Source: Incurvaria masculella (lineage: Eukaryota; Arthropoda; Insecta; Lepidoptera; Incurvariidae). From it: a DNA stretch of 64,000 nucleotides. Position numbers and translations under genes: made by a program. Location: positions 514,501 to 578,500 of the forward strand of contig OX335641.1 of the NCBI GenBank assembly GCA_946894095.1, written 5' to 3'. The notes beneath the pieces were generated by a model. That model was given only the letters and a program-made list of their open reading frames with translations, was not told the DNA's origin and ran no database searches. Of the stretch, positions 45,936 through 55,628 are shown in pieces. Every line of letters starts with the position of its first letter. Within the stretch, counting starts at the first letter, position 1.

Positions 45936-46371
45936 CTGTATGTTTTTTTTTTGTTGTTTTTTTTTTTTTTTATGTTTGTTACCTCATAACTTTTTCCTGG
46001 GTGAACCGATTTTGATGATTATTTTTTTAAATGATAGCTAGTGCTTCCCAAGTGGTCCCATTTTAATTTGGTTAAGTTCTGACAATGATATCCATGAGAA
46101 AATCATAAAAGTCTTAAATTTGTGTTAAGATGTGTGCGACAAATGGACGAATAACTCAATATAACGCCAACCGATTTCGGTGATTCTTTTTTTGTTGGAA
46201 AGGACGTGTACAAATTAGTAAGTTTACTTCAGATTCACTTAAAATTAACAAATAAAAAAAAAAATTAACAAAAAAAATAACCGACTTCAAAGAAAAAGCA
46301 CTAAAAAGTAAAAAATAATGTTCATTTTTGTAGTTACGATTTCTGTTATTTTTTGAGTCGGTGTCAGCCAA

Positions 46372-46432
46372 GGTTAGGTTAGGTTAGGTTAGGTTAGGTC
46401 AGGTTAGGTTAGGTTAGATTAGGTTAGGTTCT
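46372..46432 (+). repeat. Interstitial TTAGG (insect telomere-type) array
   Basis: About a dozen 5-bp units of TTAGG with two substitutions ('ggtcagg', 'ttagatt'), sitting exactly in the loop of the foldback element. The sister copy at 28468-28485 has only 'aaggtagccagg' there. Confidence 0.85.
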
Positions 46433-46547
46433 CTTGATTGGCGCAGCGCGTGCCCGACTGACGCCGACTCAAAAAGTAACAGAAATCGTAACTACAAAAA
46501 TGAACATTATTTTTTACTTTTTAGTGCTTTTTCTTTGAAGTCGGTTA

Positions 46548-46961
46548 TTTTTTTTGTTAATTTTTTTTTTCCAAAAATACACAGACATCGGTCAATAAGT
46601 TCAAATATAATATTACCTTATTAAATCCAATCACTTGATAAGTTGTCGGCGATACACAAAATAACTCGATTTACTATAGAACTTCGCCTATTAAGTTCCG
46701 TTTGGCAGTACCGTTGCCGCAACACACTAGATCCAGCCTCCGCAGACCGCAGTCTCTCCTGACATGGAACCTACGAGTTTCCCGCGAAAATCGCGCCATT
46801 TTTCTCACGGTGTGAGCAGCGGGGAGCAGTTAGAGCCGGCCCTAATACCTTGGTCAATTTTCCAATACACATCGGGCGTTAGAAGACAAGAGCGCATCGC
46901 TCACTCGTTTACGTCACTGTTTTTTATATTGATGTTGCTGATAATATTTGTAAACTTGCAG
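46548..46961. other. Unassigned DNA upstream of a candidate terminal exon
   Basis: A 76-codon ORF (46764-46994 plus) has no recognisable domain. GC-richer at 46770-46850. Confidence 0.35.
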
Positions 46962-47103
46962 GTACCCGAGAGGAGAACCATCCTTGTTTCCTGATTTCGA
47001 TAAGGAAATAGGATAAGCTTAGTTGTATTTGGTCTAGTTAGGTTAGATAGCCTTTTGTAAATGCCTTATTTTTTTTGTTTCTTGTGTGTTTTTTTTAAAT
47101 AAA
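46962..47103 (+). CDS. Candidate short 3'-terminal exon
   Basis: A good acceptor 'tttgtaaacttgcag' ends at 46961. The following frame reads 'YPRGEPSLFPDFDKEIG' and stops at 47014-47016. A canonical AATAAA lies at 47098-47103 after a T-rich tract. The peptide looks protein-like rather than random, and I have a vague impression of similar ends in lepidopteran repeat-encoded products. No upstream exon was identified, so this could be a transposon gene or chance. Confidence 0.25.
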
Positions 47104-47229
47104 TTCTGTATTAACTAATACTTATGTCCATAGTTATTAATTTGGTTTGTAACTTTTTTTTATATTAATAAATAGTGCACAACATCTATTGTTAGGTTAC
47201 TTTTCTTGTTGCTACCTGTATATTTTTGT

Positions 47230-47340
47230 CCCATCATCGGGTTGATTGGAAGAGATTGACATTAGGCAATAAGTCCGCCCTTGTATGTACCATGTGTATG
47301 GAAGCAATAAAGAATATTATTATTATTATTATTAATAAGC
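47230..47340 (+). mobile_element. LINE 3' end with (ATT)n tail
   Basis: 'gggttgattggaagagattg' followed by 'aataagtccgcccttgta', 'gcaataaagaat' and (ATT)n. The same 3' end occurs at 54345-54472. Only the untranslated 3' part remains. Confidence 0.6.
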
Positions 47341-47472
47341 CTCTCTCTATCGTTTGAAAAAACCTTTTATCACGCACGTGTCCAATGTTTTTTTTTTCAA
47401 TTTTACGAGGTGTATTTTTTGGAACTAGATAACGGAGAGTTGATACGTTTGGTCGTGTCACGATATCTGCCA

Positions 47473-47545
47473 TCAGCATATTAGCCCAACACACCTCATG
47501 GGAACTAAAAACCATGCCAGGACTTGACTTCTACATTCAGCACGG
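47473..47545 (-). mobile_element. SINE 3'-body fragment
   Basis: 'attagcccaacacacctcat' and 'accatgccaggac' are the reverse complement of the shared SINE body. Confidence 0.6.
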
Positions 47546-48200
47546 CACTATTGTTCTGAGAAAATCTTTCTAAAGTTCTATTTCCATTGCAGGGACAGTT
47601 TTACGTGAAATCCGAACCACCTACGATAAATACCTTAATTAACGACTTGCACGAGAAGAAATGCAGTGGGACTACTTATTCTTCTTTAGTGATTTACCAT
47701 GATTTAAGGCTATACAATTACATGAAAAGGACTTATCTACTAAGCGCAATTACATATTTTAGAAACACCTACATATATAGATATTAACGAATTAGATAAA
47801 AAATAATTATTAACCTAATTAGATATTTTTTTTAACTATGACTTCCGGGCCACAGCCCCCGGGCTACGACTCGTAGACCGCAGAGGCGATGGGCTACACA
47901 TCGCGGTAGCTGCACCGACACGGGTTCTGCATTACTGGATAAGACCTGCATATCGCTTCGGTATCTCGCGGCAGTACAACATGGTTCGAAATCTCTTTGC
48001 AGCTATATTTTATGGTCTAAAGGTTTACCTACATTCGTTTTAGTCTACGTCACCTAAGATATTTAAGTTGCTATTATGGGTCACACGACGCATGCCGCAT
48101 TCATATATGTATATGTAACTAAAACACTTTAATTTTAATACAACAATGATACTGAAATAACAAATTAACTAGAATCTAACACATTTTTATACATCCACAA
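47546..48200. other. No recognised gene
   Basis: A GC-richer stretch at 47840-47960 contains 'gccacagcccccgggctac'. No coding match. Confidence 0.4.
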
Positions 48201-48204
48201 TGTA

Positions 48205-48358
48205 AGGCGAACGAAAAAATCTGGTAGCATTATTTTCCATCCAGTTCAATGCGGTCCTGCAATATAAGAAGGTCCTGGCGTGGCATCTAGTTCCTATGGG
48301 GTATGTTGGGGTAATATCTTTAACAGCAGGTTTGGTTAGGCCAGTAACATAAAAGAAG
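48205..48358 (+). mobile_element. 5S-type SINE 3' body fragment
   Basis: 'ttttccatccagttcaatgc', 'aaggtcctggcgtggcatct' and 'taggccagtaacataaaaga' are the last 150 bp of the shared body. Confidence 0.7.
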
Positions 48359-48849
48359 GTAAACACTAGAGTATGAAGATTGCAATACCTATGTCTTTTG
48401 TTCATAAGGCGATTAGGTATTTTTTCCCATCTACATTAAAAATAAATCTGAAGAAATTTAATGAAATACGCTCTCGATCGCGTGATTTCGCAAATTTTTT
48501 CACGGAGATTTCACGCAATGATAAGGTAAAGTAAATTCTATTGTTAATTTAAATTTCTTTATAACATGGATGCCGGAGCCACCCTGTACGTGCGTTGGCT
48601 CTGAACACACGTGATGAAGTATTGCGGAACAACTGGTTCCAAGTTTAATCAGCTTTCTCCGAATCTAACTTTATGGAACCTCACTTGTGCAGCACCGTTG
48701 GATTTTTAGAAATGATTTCTATGCACAAAGACTTTGTTTCATCGTTACAATAGATAGCACAGTTAGGTTGATAAGCCTTATAATAAAAACATTATTTTAT
48801 TATTGCTCAAATGAAATTCTGGCTAGTTTATGTGCATGGCGCTTAATGG
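48359..48849. other. No recognised gene
   Basis: AT-rich with no assigned feature. Confidence 0.4.
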
Positions 48850-48942
48850 TATGATGCTACCTTTGCAGAGATAATAGATCGACATACGGAAAAATCGCAG
48901 CATACTTCTTTCGGTTCCTCAGCAGACCTGCAATTTCTCCTT
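48850..48942 (-). repeat. Short interspersed repeat, copy 3
   Basis: 'ggtatgatgctacctttgca' and 'cgcagcatacttctttcggt' match the blocks at 11475, 13255 and 57835. Confidence 0.4.
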
Positions 48943-49093
48943 AATGCTCTGCAATTACGGAAAATATATATAGACTAGTCTCGTCTTAAGCCCGTTTTTA
49001 CCACCTCCAGCTACAAAAACCTCAAATTATCTTTCGGTTACACCATGCAAATATGCAATGCAACAAAAAGTTAACTATCGGATTTCCGGTATT

Positions 49094-49453
49094 GTCAGCC
49101 TCAATAGGCCAGTGGCGCGACCCTTCGGCGATCGCTCTCCGAAGTTAAGCAACGCTGGGTCCGGTCTGGTCTTAAATGGGTGACCATTCGACTGTTGAGA
49201 GAGGCTGGCCGTGGTTCGGATTCCACGTTAAACTGTAGGTCCCCTTCGTTACTTACTAGTTGGTACCATCTCATTGGATGAACGATGGTTGAAGCGGCAA
49301 TGAAAATTGTCCGTATTTTCCATCCAGTTCAATGTAGCCGTGCGATATAAGGAAAGTCCTGGCATGGCACCTAGTTCCCATGTAGTGTGTTGGGCTAATA
49401 CCTAAAAAGAAGGTGTGGTATTAGCCATCCATGTCCAGTCACATAAAAAAAAA
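49094..49453 (+). mobile_element. 5S-rRNA-headed SINE, near full length
   Basis: The head 49094-49205 contains 'ccgaagttaagcaacgctgg' (5S box A/intermediate region) and 'cttaaatgggtgacc' (box C, about 49171-49185), the internal Pol III promoter of 5S rRNA genes. The body follows from 'ggattccacgttaaactgta', with a deletion of the 'aggtggtaggg' block. It ends 'cagtcacataaaaaaaa'. It is non-coding and would need LINE machinery supplied in trans. Confidence 0.92.
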
Positions 49454-49945
49454 GAAGCTGGAGGTGGGAAAGCAGAGGTTAGTTTTTAAAAACCACATTA
49501 ACCAGCTATTATTGTACTAATACTATGCTTATTTTTAGCTCAAATTATTTGACTCTGCCGAATTGTTTCAAATAATAAATAAACCGACGTAATATGAAAA
49601 GAAGACATGCCATTTAAAAATTAAAACTAAAATGTCACATTAACAGCTTACCTTTTAATTGAACAATACTTTTGCCAAACGTTTCTTGACAATACTATAA
49701 TTAAGAGCGTTAAAGCCCTTATGACACGCAATTCACAGATCACTTAAGAGCAAAGGCCGCTATAAAGTCAGACACATGGTTCGCCATTTGTAGGTCCAGG
49801 TAAGTAGTTAGCCTAATGTTGTACAAGCTCTCATGCAGTTCCTGCCGTGAAACAGATCTCGAAGTAAGAACATTTGCAATACCGCTAAGAATCACGTGCG
49901 AGCGAAGTAACTATATGTTCTTGGTGTTTTTTAGAGAAAAATCGG
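49454..49945. other. No recognised gene
   Basis: AT-rich. The 98-codon ORF at 49816-50112 runs through a reversed retroelement tail and has no known domain. Confidence 0.4.
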
Positions 49946-49949
49946 GAAA

Positions 49950-50015
49950 CTTTATTGTATTGTATTGTATTGTTTATTCATCATCCATAGACAGTACACT
50001 GCACTCGAATTTGTC
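49950..50015 (-). mobile_element. Reversed retroelement 3' tail, (CAATA)n
   Basis: 'ttgtattgtattgtattgtt' followed by 'tattcatcatccatagac' is the reverse of a retroelement end like that at 54900-55025. Confidence 0.45.
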
Positions 50016-50846
50016 ATATTTTAGCATTGGCCTGTTCAGCAAAACAAAACACAGTGAAGAAGAACTGGAAAGAAACTCCGCTGTTTTTTTTTTCAACGTC
50101 CACTTAGTCTAAGTTTACAAAAGTGTTTGTCAATTATTTTAACAAAAACATAGGTAAAACACTAAATTCACATGAATACACAAAAATTTACAATCCATGC
50201 CGTATGCAACAGTTCATGACAAATATCATTTTATTTGCAAAGACAATCCCCTCCAACTAATATGTTGCCAATTGGAGCAGGCCAGTCTCCACAAACAGCA
50301 CCCGTTCACGAGCATCACGCCGGGCACAGCCATTACTTATGTTGAAATACGTCTTCCAGACTAAACATAAGTAATACTAGCGGAATTTAAAAGTGACATT
50401 TCGTCCATACAACATGTGTCAAAGTAACGCAAGAAAGTATAACTTTTCGTTAATATAGTTTCAGTTACGACTATACTCTTACTCGGTCATATCATTAATT
50501 CATGAATTTAGATTGATAGAATGACTGTTTATATGTGTACTTAAATTTTTCTTTACATTAATCCATATGCCTTCAAGAAAACTTAGTTTGGTCTTTACAT
50601 AATGTTGAACATACATTTTTGTTACAATTTATGTCCCCTCTATTCAACACAAACGCAATATATTTAAATTACATGTGGTTTTACTATCAACAGCTTAAAG
50701 GTCTTAGTGACGGACAGCGATGTCATATCAAAACGATTTGTTTATTAATGTTTTAACCATAACGACTCGTTTTATGATAAACTACGTGCTGCAAATGTAA
50801 ATAAAAAAAATATGATGATAATTAAAACTTTGCCGCATAGTACTTT
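50016..50846. other. No recognised gene
   Basis: AT-rich, nothing assigned. Confidence 0.4.
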
Positions 50847-51229
50847 GTCAGCCTCAGTGGCCCAGTGGCGCGACAATTCGGCGATCGCTCTCCGAAGTTA
50901 AGCAACGCTGGGTCCGGTCTGGTCTTGAATGGGTGACCATTCGACTGTTGAGAGAGGCTGGCCATAGTTCGGATTCCACGTTAAACTGTAGGTCCCCTTC
51001 CTTACTTACTAGATGGTAGGGTTAATCCCGCCCGGGTTGGTACCATCGCATTGGATGAACGATGGTCGAAGCGGCAATGAAAATTGTCCATGTTTTCCAT
51101 CCAGTTCAATGTAGCCGTGCAATATAAGGAAGGTCCTCGCATGGCACCTAGTTCCCATGTGGTGTGATGGGCTAATACCATGACAGAAGGTGTGGTATTA
51201 GCCATCCATGTCCAGTCACATAAAAAAAA
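50847..51229 (+). mobile_element. 5S-rRNA-headed SINE, full length
   Basis: Head 50847-50955 with 'gaagttaagcaacgctgggt' and box C 'gtcttgaatgggtgacc' (50922-50938). Then the complete body: 'tagatggtagggttaatccc', 'ggttggtaccatcgcattgg', 'gatggtcgaagcggcaatga', 'tccatccagttcaatgtagc', 'ctagttcccatgtggtgtg', then a small 'taataccatgacagaaggtg' hairpin region, ending 'cagtcacataaaaaaaa'. Confidence 0.93.
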
Positions 51230-51634
51230 TTTGTAAAAATCACCCACCTCATTTCGAGAACACTCATTTTCTGCCCGCCGAGAATGAGTTTGTCAATCTT
51301 TCACAATTCCAACGGCTTAGTCCAAGCGGCGGAGCAGCGCGGCGGGCGCGGCGCCTACGCAGCGTTCCCAACCCAGGAACAAATTATGCAATGAAGGCTC
51401 CAGCTAACAACATTTCGCTCATAGCACAATGCCTTCTTTCTACCTCGTGGAGCTAAGAACGAGGTCGATATGGGTTTACGTGGCTGGTTCGAATAGGTTC
51501 GTCGAGTAATACACTTTAGCTCGTAGTCCATTGCGGTTTTGTATAAAACGGTAGTGATTTTTCGGATGAACTTCTTTGGATATTTCCCATGCGACATATG
51601 CACATCATAGATGTATGCGGAAAATTCTCAGCAA
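51230..51634. other. No recognised gene; GC-rich patch
   Basis: 51300-51370 is very GC-rich ('gcggcgggcgcggcgcctac'). ORFs of 82 codons on both strands have no recognised domain. Confidence 0.4.
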
Positions 51635-52009
51635 TCGAAGTTTTCGCGCTTTTTATGCAATAACTTTGGAAGTGGATTACTCGACGATAAAATAAAAACA
51701 TTTTAAAAAGATTAGTTATCGGACATAGCTTGTTTCATGAAGATTTATAATCTTGGTTTGATTGGTTTTTGTTAGAATTTTTACTACAGCGATCGTGGTT
51801 TACTTTTAGCTATAAGTCGTTTTGTAAATGTTACCAATGTTCGCAAATGTTACCAAATCACACACTATGCGCATTGTCTTTGTGGACATGTTGCATCCAT
51901 CTCATCACGGAGCCTGTCTTTTTCTTTGAAACAGAGAAGGTCCCAGAGCGCCATAGCACGGGTTTATACCGTGCCCGCGAATGAGTTAGTCACCGAAGTG
52001 CCACCTTAA
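51635..52009 (+). mobile_element. GGTGGCCCA/TTAA MITE, diverged third copy
   Basis: Shares 'cgcgctttttatgcaataac', 'tactacagcgatcgtggttt' and 'gaaggtcccagagcgcca' with 35885-36426. The right end is 'gaagtgccacc', followed by TTAA (52006-52009). The left end is not preserved. Confidence 0.75.
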
Positions 52010-52376
52010 ACATATATGTTATCGTTTACAGATAATGTTCGTGCCATTAAGCTTTACAAGAGCACATCCCAACGAATTCCCGCTTCCACGTTGGCGGCTA
52101 AGCTAAGCGTATTGCACAGCGATAGCCGCGGGCGAGTAATTTGGCGTGGTATCACACACTGGCGTTCCTAACAATACCGCGAGACCGCACTTATAGTCTA
52201 GCCGCACTTAGCTCTCGTTAGGTCTTACGTGGGGACTTAGGTCCGGCGTAAGTGCTGATTTTACGAACTGTTGCGTTAGATATGGCAATGATGGCCGCTA
52301 CATGTTATAATAGAGAGCTCTCGAGCAGACACATTTGATGGAAGAAATTACTGGCTCAATCGTGCCGGTGCTGTGG
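52010..52376. other. No recognised gene
   Basis: Moderately GC-rich, unassigned. Confidence 0.4.
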
Positions 52377-52450
52377 TGAGTTGTATCTCATGAGCAGTGA
52401 TGAAAAACACAGTTGAGTTGTATCTCATGAGCAGTGATGAAAAACACAGT
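52377..52450 (+). repeat. 37-bp exact tandem duplication
   Basis: 'tgagttgtatctcatgagca' and the following 17 bp are repeated without change at 52377-52413 and 52414-52450, indicating a recent duplication. Confidence 0.9.
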
Positions 52451-52526
52451 ATGGATACCTGCTCACTCTTTGTATGTGTGAAAGTGTCTAAGCATACTGA
52501 AAATAAGGGCTACTTAAGCGCGATAG

Positions 52527-53034
52527 AAAGTAGCTCGTGGTTCAGAACGCGGGGGGTTGCTTCTACTACGAGGGGTCATTCATGAGCTTAGTCACCGCCT
52601 CGTTCATGAATCATCTTATTTCTGTTTCTGAGTTCGATAAGTGCATTTTTAGGGTTCCGTACCCAACGGGTGAAAACGGAACCCTATTACTAAGCCTCCG
52701 CTGTCCGTCCGTCCTTCCGTCCGTCCGTCCGTCCGTCCGTCCGTCCGTTCGTCTGTCCGTCCGTCCGTCCGTTCGTCTGTCCGTCCGTCCGTCCGTCCGT
52801 CCGTCCGTCTGTATCTCATGAACCGTAATAGGTAGGCAGCTGAAATTTTCACAGAGTATGTATTTATTTTGCCGCTATAACAACAAATAGGTAAAATAAA
52901 AAATAATAAAAAAATAAGGGGGTCCTATACAAAAAACGTGATTTTTTCTGGTAAATCTTGTACGATGGTACGGCACACTTTGTGTGCGAGTCCGACTCGC
53001 ACTTGGCCGGTTTTTTTAGTCACGAATGCGAGCC
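52527..53034 (+). mobile_element. tRNA-headed SINE split by a (GTCC)n element
   Basis: The left part runs from 'agtagctcgtggttcagaac' to 'tctgagttcgataagtgcat' (about 52648). The right part 'gtcacgaatgcgag' resumes at 53020. The intervening 52651-53019 is a complete (GTCC)n element. The SINE stops again at 53034 where a MITE begins. Confidence 0.75.
52651..53018 (+). mobile_element. (GTCC)n-bearing interspersed repeat, copy 5, complete
   Basis: Starts 'agggttccgtacccaacggg' (hairpin with 'acggaaccct'). The simple repeat at about 52703-52809 is the longest in the window, mostly GTCC with a few GTTC and GTCT units. Ends 'gtgcgagtccgactcgcac', 'ttggccggttttttt'. ORFs of 94 and 67 codons here are only read-through of the (GTCC)n tract. 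Confidence 0.92.
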
Positions 53035-53278
53035 GGGGGTCCATTCAGGGCAAGAGTGAGTTCGAGTTCGGGAGTGAGTTAACCTAAAAATAGCTGGGAA
53101 ATATATTATTATTAAAATAACGGAACCGTTATTTAAACTTCCAACGTTTTTACGGGACTGACTAGATTTTTACTCAACTGTAATGATGTTCCAGAAGTGT
53201 GGAAACATTAACTATTTAAAAAAGTGAGTTGATATTTAGTGACGAATTCGAACTCACTCTTATCCTGAATGGACCCCC
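53035..53278. mobile_element. MITE with 'gggggtccattcagg' TIR
   Basis: The left end 'gggggtccattcagggcaag' continues 'agtgagttcgagttcg'. The right end 'gaattcgaactcactcttat' continues 'cctgaatggaccccc'. Arms are about 37 bp with a few mismatches, and total length is 244 bp. Confidence 0.82.
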
Positions 53279-53439
53279 AGATTACAGTAGGTACACATTC
53301 AAGGAGCCGACATTTCTTCACTATAGGAGCTATGACGCACGATTTATTTAGTCTTTATGGAACTGAACATTGATTTTGTTTTTTTTTTGTTAAGTACCAA
53401 GAATGGACCCCCCGTTCCACTGTCTGCCGGCGAGTGCAT

Positions 53440-53715
53440 TTCTTCATACCCACAACATGGAAGTTTTTGAATTTAATTTAAACAAGCTTTACAGCTCTGC
53501 AAGAGTTCAGCTAACCAATTTCTGGAATTCCGTAGTCAGGAGTGCAGAGTCTAGAAAACAGATTTTCTCGACGAAAATGACGGAGCATAATATTTCAACT
53601 TAGCCAAGGTTTTCCGTCGAAAAAAAAAACGCTTTAAAAAACCGCTGTCAAAGCGGTTTTCTGGACTCAGGATTTCTGATAACGGAATTCCAGGAATAGG
53701 CCTGCTGACTGTGTG
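53440..53715 (+). repeat. Dispersed repeat with 'aaccgct..aagcggttt' hairpin, copy 2
   Basis: Matches 29455-29720: 'gcataatatttcaacttagc', 'caaggttttccgtcgaaaa', 'caaagcggttttctggactc', 'attccaggaat'. It overlaps a 66-codon ORF that is probably not a gene. Confidence 0.6.
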
Positions 53716-54344
53716 TCTGCTGTTCATATGTCTGCTTATAATTTCTCGGAGCAGCGTAGTTTGATTTTTCCCATCAATTTCAGGCTACACTCAATTATCG
53801 CAGCAGGGATGTATTTTACCTTGCAGGCGTGATGCGACTTGCATGCGCCCCTTCCATATTATTTATTAAAAATATTGTTCTCGCACGAAGAATAATCGTT
53901 GTTACTTGTCAATTGTCACTCAGGCCATATTGCGCCAATATCGTTAAATAAATTCAGTTATTATAGTATCTGATATTTATCTTCTAGGGTTCGTTCCATA
54001 AAAGTAAAATTAACCCTTGCAGGATTATTTTGTTTTTCGTCTACAATTTTCCGTTTGTCTGCCAAGACCGTTTTTCTCAGGTATGCGTGAAGTTATTAAG
54101 ATAAAAGAAATATCATACTCCTAGGTCTACAGTCTAAATCAGTCCATGTTGCCCCTACCATTAAACCCGGGCAGGCGCTGAGAGGTGGACAATTGTACCG
54201 CGCGGACGGGTCGACAGAGTGCAACGGGTTTATGTATGGTATATGGTATATGTATGTTTATGGAGTAAATTTTTTTTTTCTTTTCAAATTCTGGTGTGTC
54301 ACCTACCTACAGATATTTCTATTGCCTTTCCTCATCACCCCAAG
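53716..54344. other. No recognised gene
   Basis: A 115-codon ORF (54193-54540 plus) begins here and runs through a LINE 3' end. Its hydrophobic F/Y/L-rich translation comes from T-rich sequence. Confidence 0.4.
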
Positions 54345-54475
54345 GGTTGACTGGAAGAAATCACTCTTAGTGATAAGTCCGCCTTTGTGCAGTATTGTTG
54401 TTTTGCTGTATGTTTTCTCTGAAATTGTATTTTTGTTTATGCACAATAAAGAATTTATTCATTCATTCAAGAATG
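54345..54475 (+). mobile_element. LINE 3' end, copy 2
   Basis: 'gggttgactggaagaaatca', 'gataagtccgcctttgtgca' and 'gcacaataaagaatttattc' with a short (ATTC)n tail. Same family as 47230-47340. Confidence 0.6.
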
Positions 54476-54895
54476 AAAAACAACAATTTGATGCCTCAAT
54501 CGGCAGTTCGAAACAAAGCTTGATTGTGAGAAAAATGTAAATAATCGTACAAAATGTGATTCCATTCTAGTTATTCCAAGTGTATTATTATCACTTTGAA
54601 AACAATTTCTCATTACACACAGAACTCTCTCACTCACTCCTCTACTAAAACTCCCATAACTTTAAAGATCTATACGAATCTATACAAAATTGCACTTAAT
54701 CATTTCTATTTGCGGACCATTGTTATTTTTATTTAAGTTATTATTCATTCTTATTCAAAATCATAATTATTGTTTTTTTTTTAATCTTTTGTTTTTTATA
54801 TTAATTTTTTACGTTTCTCCTTATTTTTTCTTGCGAGCGGTGGCATTGATTAATCAACAACTTAAGTTTTAAATTTATTTTGAGACTGGCAAAAT
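54476..54895. other. T-rich DNA, no recognised gene
   Basis: No features. A 60-codon hydrophobic ORF (54690-54872) reflects T-rich composition. Confidence 0.4.
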
Positions 54896-55025
54896 ATGTT
54901 TGCCAGTTCTTATGTGCATGGAAGTATGCGACATTTATATTTTTGACATAGACCTAGCATAACGATTCTTGACATGTTTAAGTGTAGGTTACCTACCTAT
55001 GAATGCAATAAAACAATACAATACA
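54896..55025 (+). mobile_element. Retroelement 3' tail, (CAATA)n
   Basis: 'gaatgcaataaaacaataca' continuing 'atacaataaaatg' at the 3' end of a short AT-rich unit. Confidence 0.45.
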
Positions 55026-55104
55026 ATAAAATGTTAAAAAACTTTTTTAAATCTGATTTTTTTATTTGTCTTATATTCAATTAATTTTTATTAGTACATT
55101 GAGA

Positions 55105-55195
55105 AAGCGCAAAAACGGTTATAAACGGTGTGCTGGCAATGTATGGAAGCGAGACTTGGGAACGTCAGAAGAATCGTGAAAATTTTCGGAATAAG
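55105..55195 (+). pseudogene. LINE reverse transcriptase fragment
   Basis: One frame reads 'KTVINGVLAMYGSETWERQK'. 'YGSETW' is a frequent motif in the C-terminal part of LINE polymerases. Very short and isolated. Confidence 0.4.
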
Positions 55196-55347
55196 TTTAT
55201 CGGACATGTTCCACAATAGTTGTATTTGTAAGCAATGTCAACAGAAATAAGACGTAGTGACGAGAAGTTAAAAGGGTTTTTTTTTGTGGTGGATTACATA
55301 TGTATGTAAAAAAAATAAGTGATGAAAGAAATATTAAACAGATTTAC

Positions 55348-55628
55348 TCATCAAAAGTGCGTGGAGTTTTCGTGCCTGGCGGGAGAAGAACGTACCACGA
55401 CTACATTGACTAAGTGCTTCGTAAATGTCGGGTTTATAGTACTCGTAATCGTAGAGCATGTATGGAAAAAAGTGCCAGAAGTATACCGGTATTTGGGCAT
55501 ATGTCATGATTATTGACTTGGTGAAGCCATCCAGTTTCATACAAAAATGAAGATCGGAAGCACACAAGACAAAACCAGTGTAAATAATTACGAATAGTAG
55601 AAGCATGACCATTGCAGACCCTCCATGC
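55348..55628 (-). CDS. Candidate internal exon of a multi-pass membrane protein (chemoreceptor-like?)
   Basis: On the minus strand a good acceptor 'cacattttcag' precedes 55628. The frame is open for about 93 codons to a possible donor 'gtaaat' after 55348, or to a TAA 12 bp further on. The translation has two hydrophobic segments, 'MVMLLLFVIIYTGFVLCASD' and 'SIIMTYAQIPVYFWHFFPYM', followed by 'DIYEALSQCSRGTFFSRQAR' and 'KLHALLM'. Two helices followed by a charged loop and a 'R..R.L..LLM' block would suit the penultimate region of an insect odorant receptor, but identity is too weak to name it. No partner exons were found. Alternatives are a gene fragment or chance. Confidence 0.3.

Larger units (their letters stand above)
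45696..46547. mobile_element. Foldback element 'ttaaccgacttcaa', copy 2
   Basis: The outer ends are 'taaccgacttcaaaaaaa' (45696) and 'ttgaagtcggtta' (ending 46547). The inner arms 46262-46367 and 46459-46562 are nearly perfect inverted repeats of about 105 bp. The loop holds a TTAGG array. The left half is interrupted by a retroelement at 45739-45935. ORFs here (for example 46156-46371 minus) are repeat by-products. Confidence 0.85.

Noticed and set aside
46372..46432. Chromosome end or true telomere
   Set aside because: The TTAGG array is about 60 bp, has substitutions, and lies within a foldback element.
50847..50960. Possible functional 5S rRNA gene
   Set aside because: Only the promoter half resembles 5S. 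The 5' part differs, no T-run terminator follows, and the unit continues into a SINE body with an A-rich tail.
52537..52852. ORFs of 94 and 67 codons with Pro/Ser/Val or Thr/Asp/Gly repeats
   Set aside because: They only translate the (GTCC)n tract of an interspersed repeat.
54193..54540. 115-codon hydrophobic ORF as a membrane protein
   Set aside because: It runs through T-rich DNA and a LINE 3' end, so the hydrophobic residues come from TTT/TTA codons.
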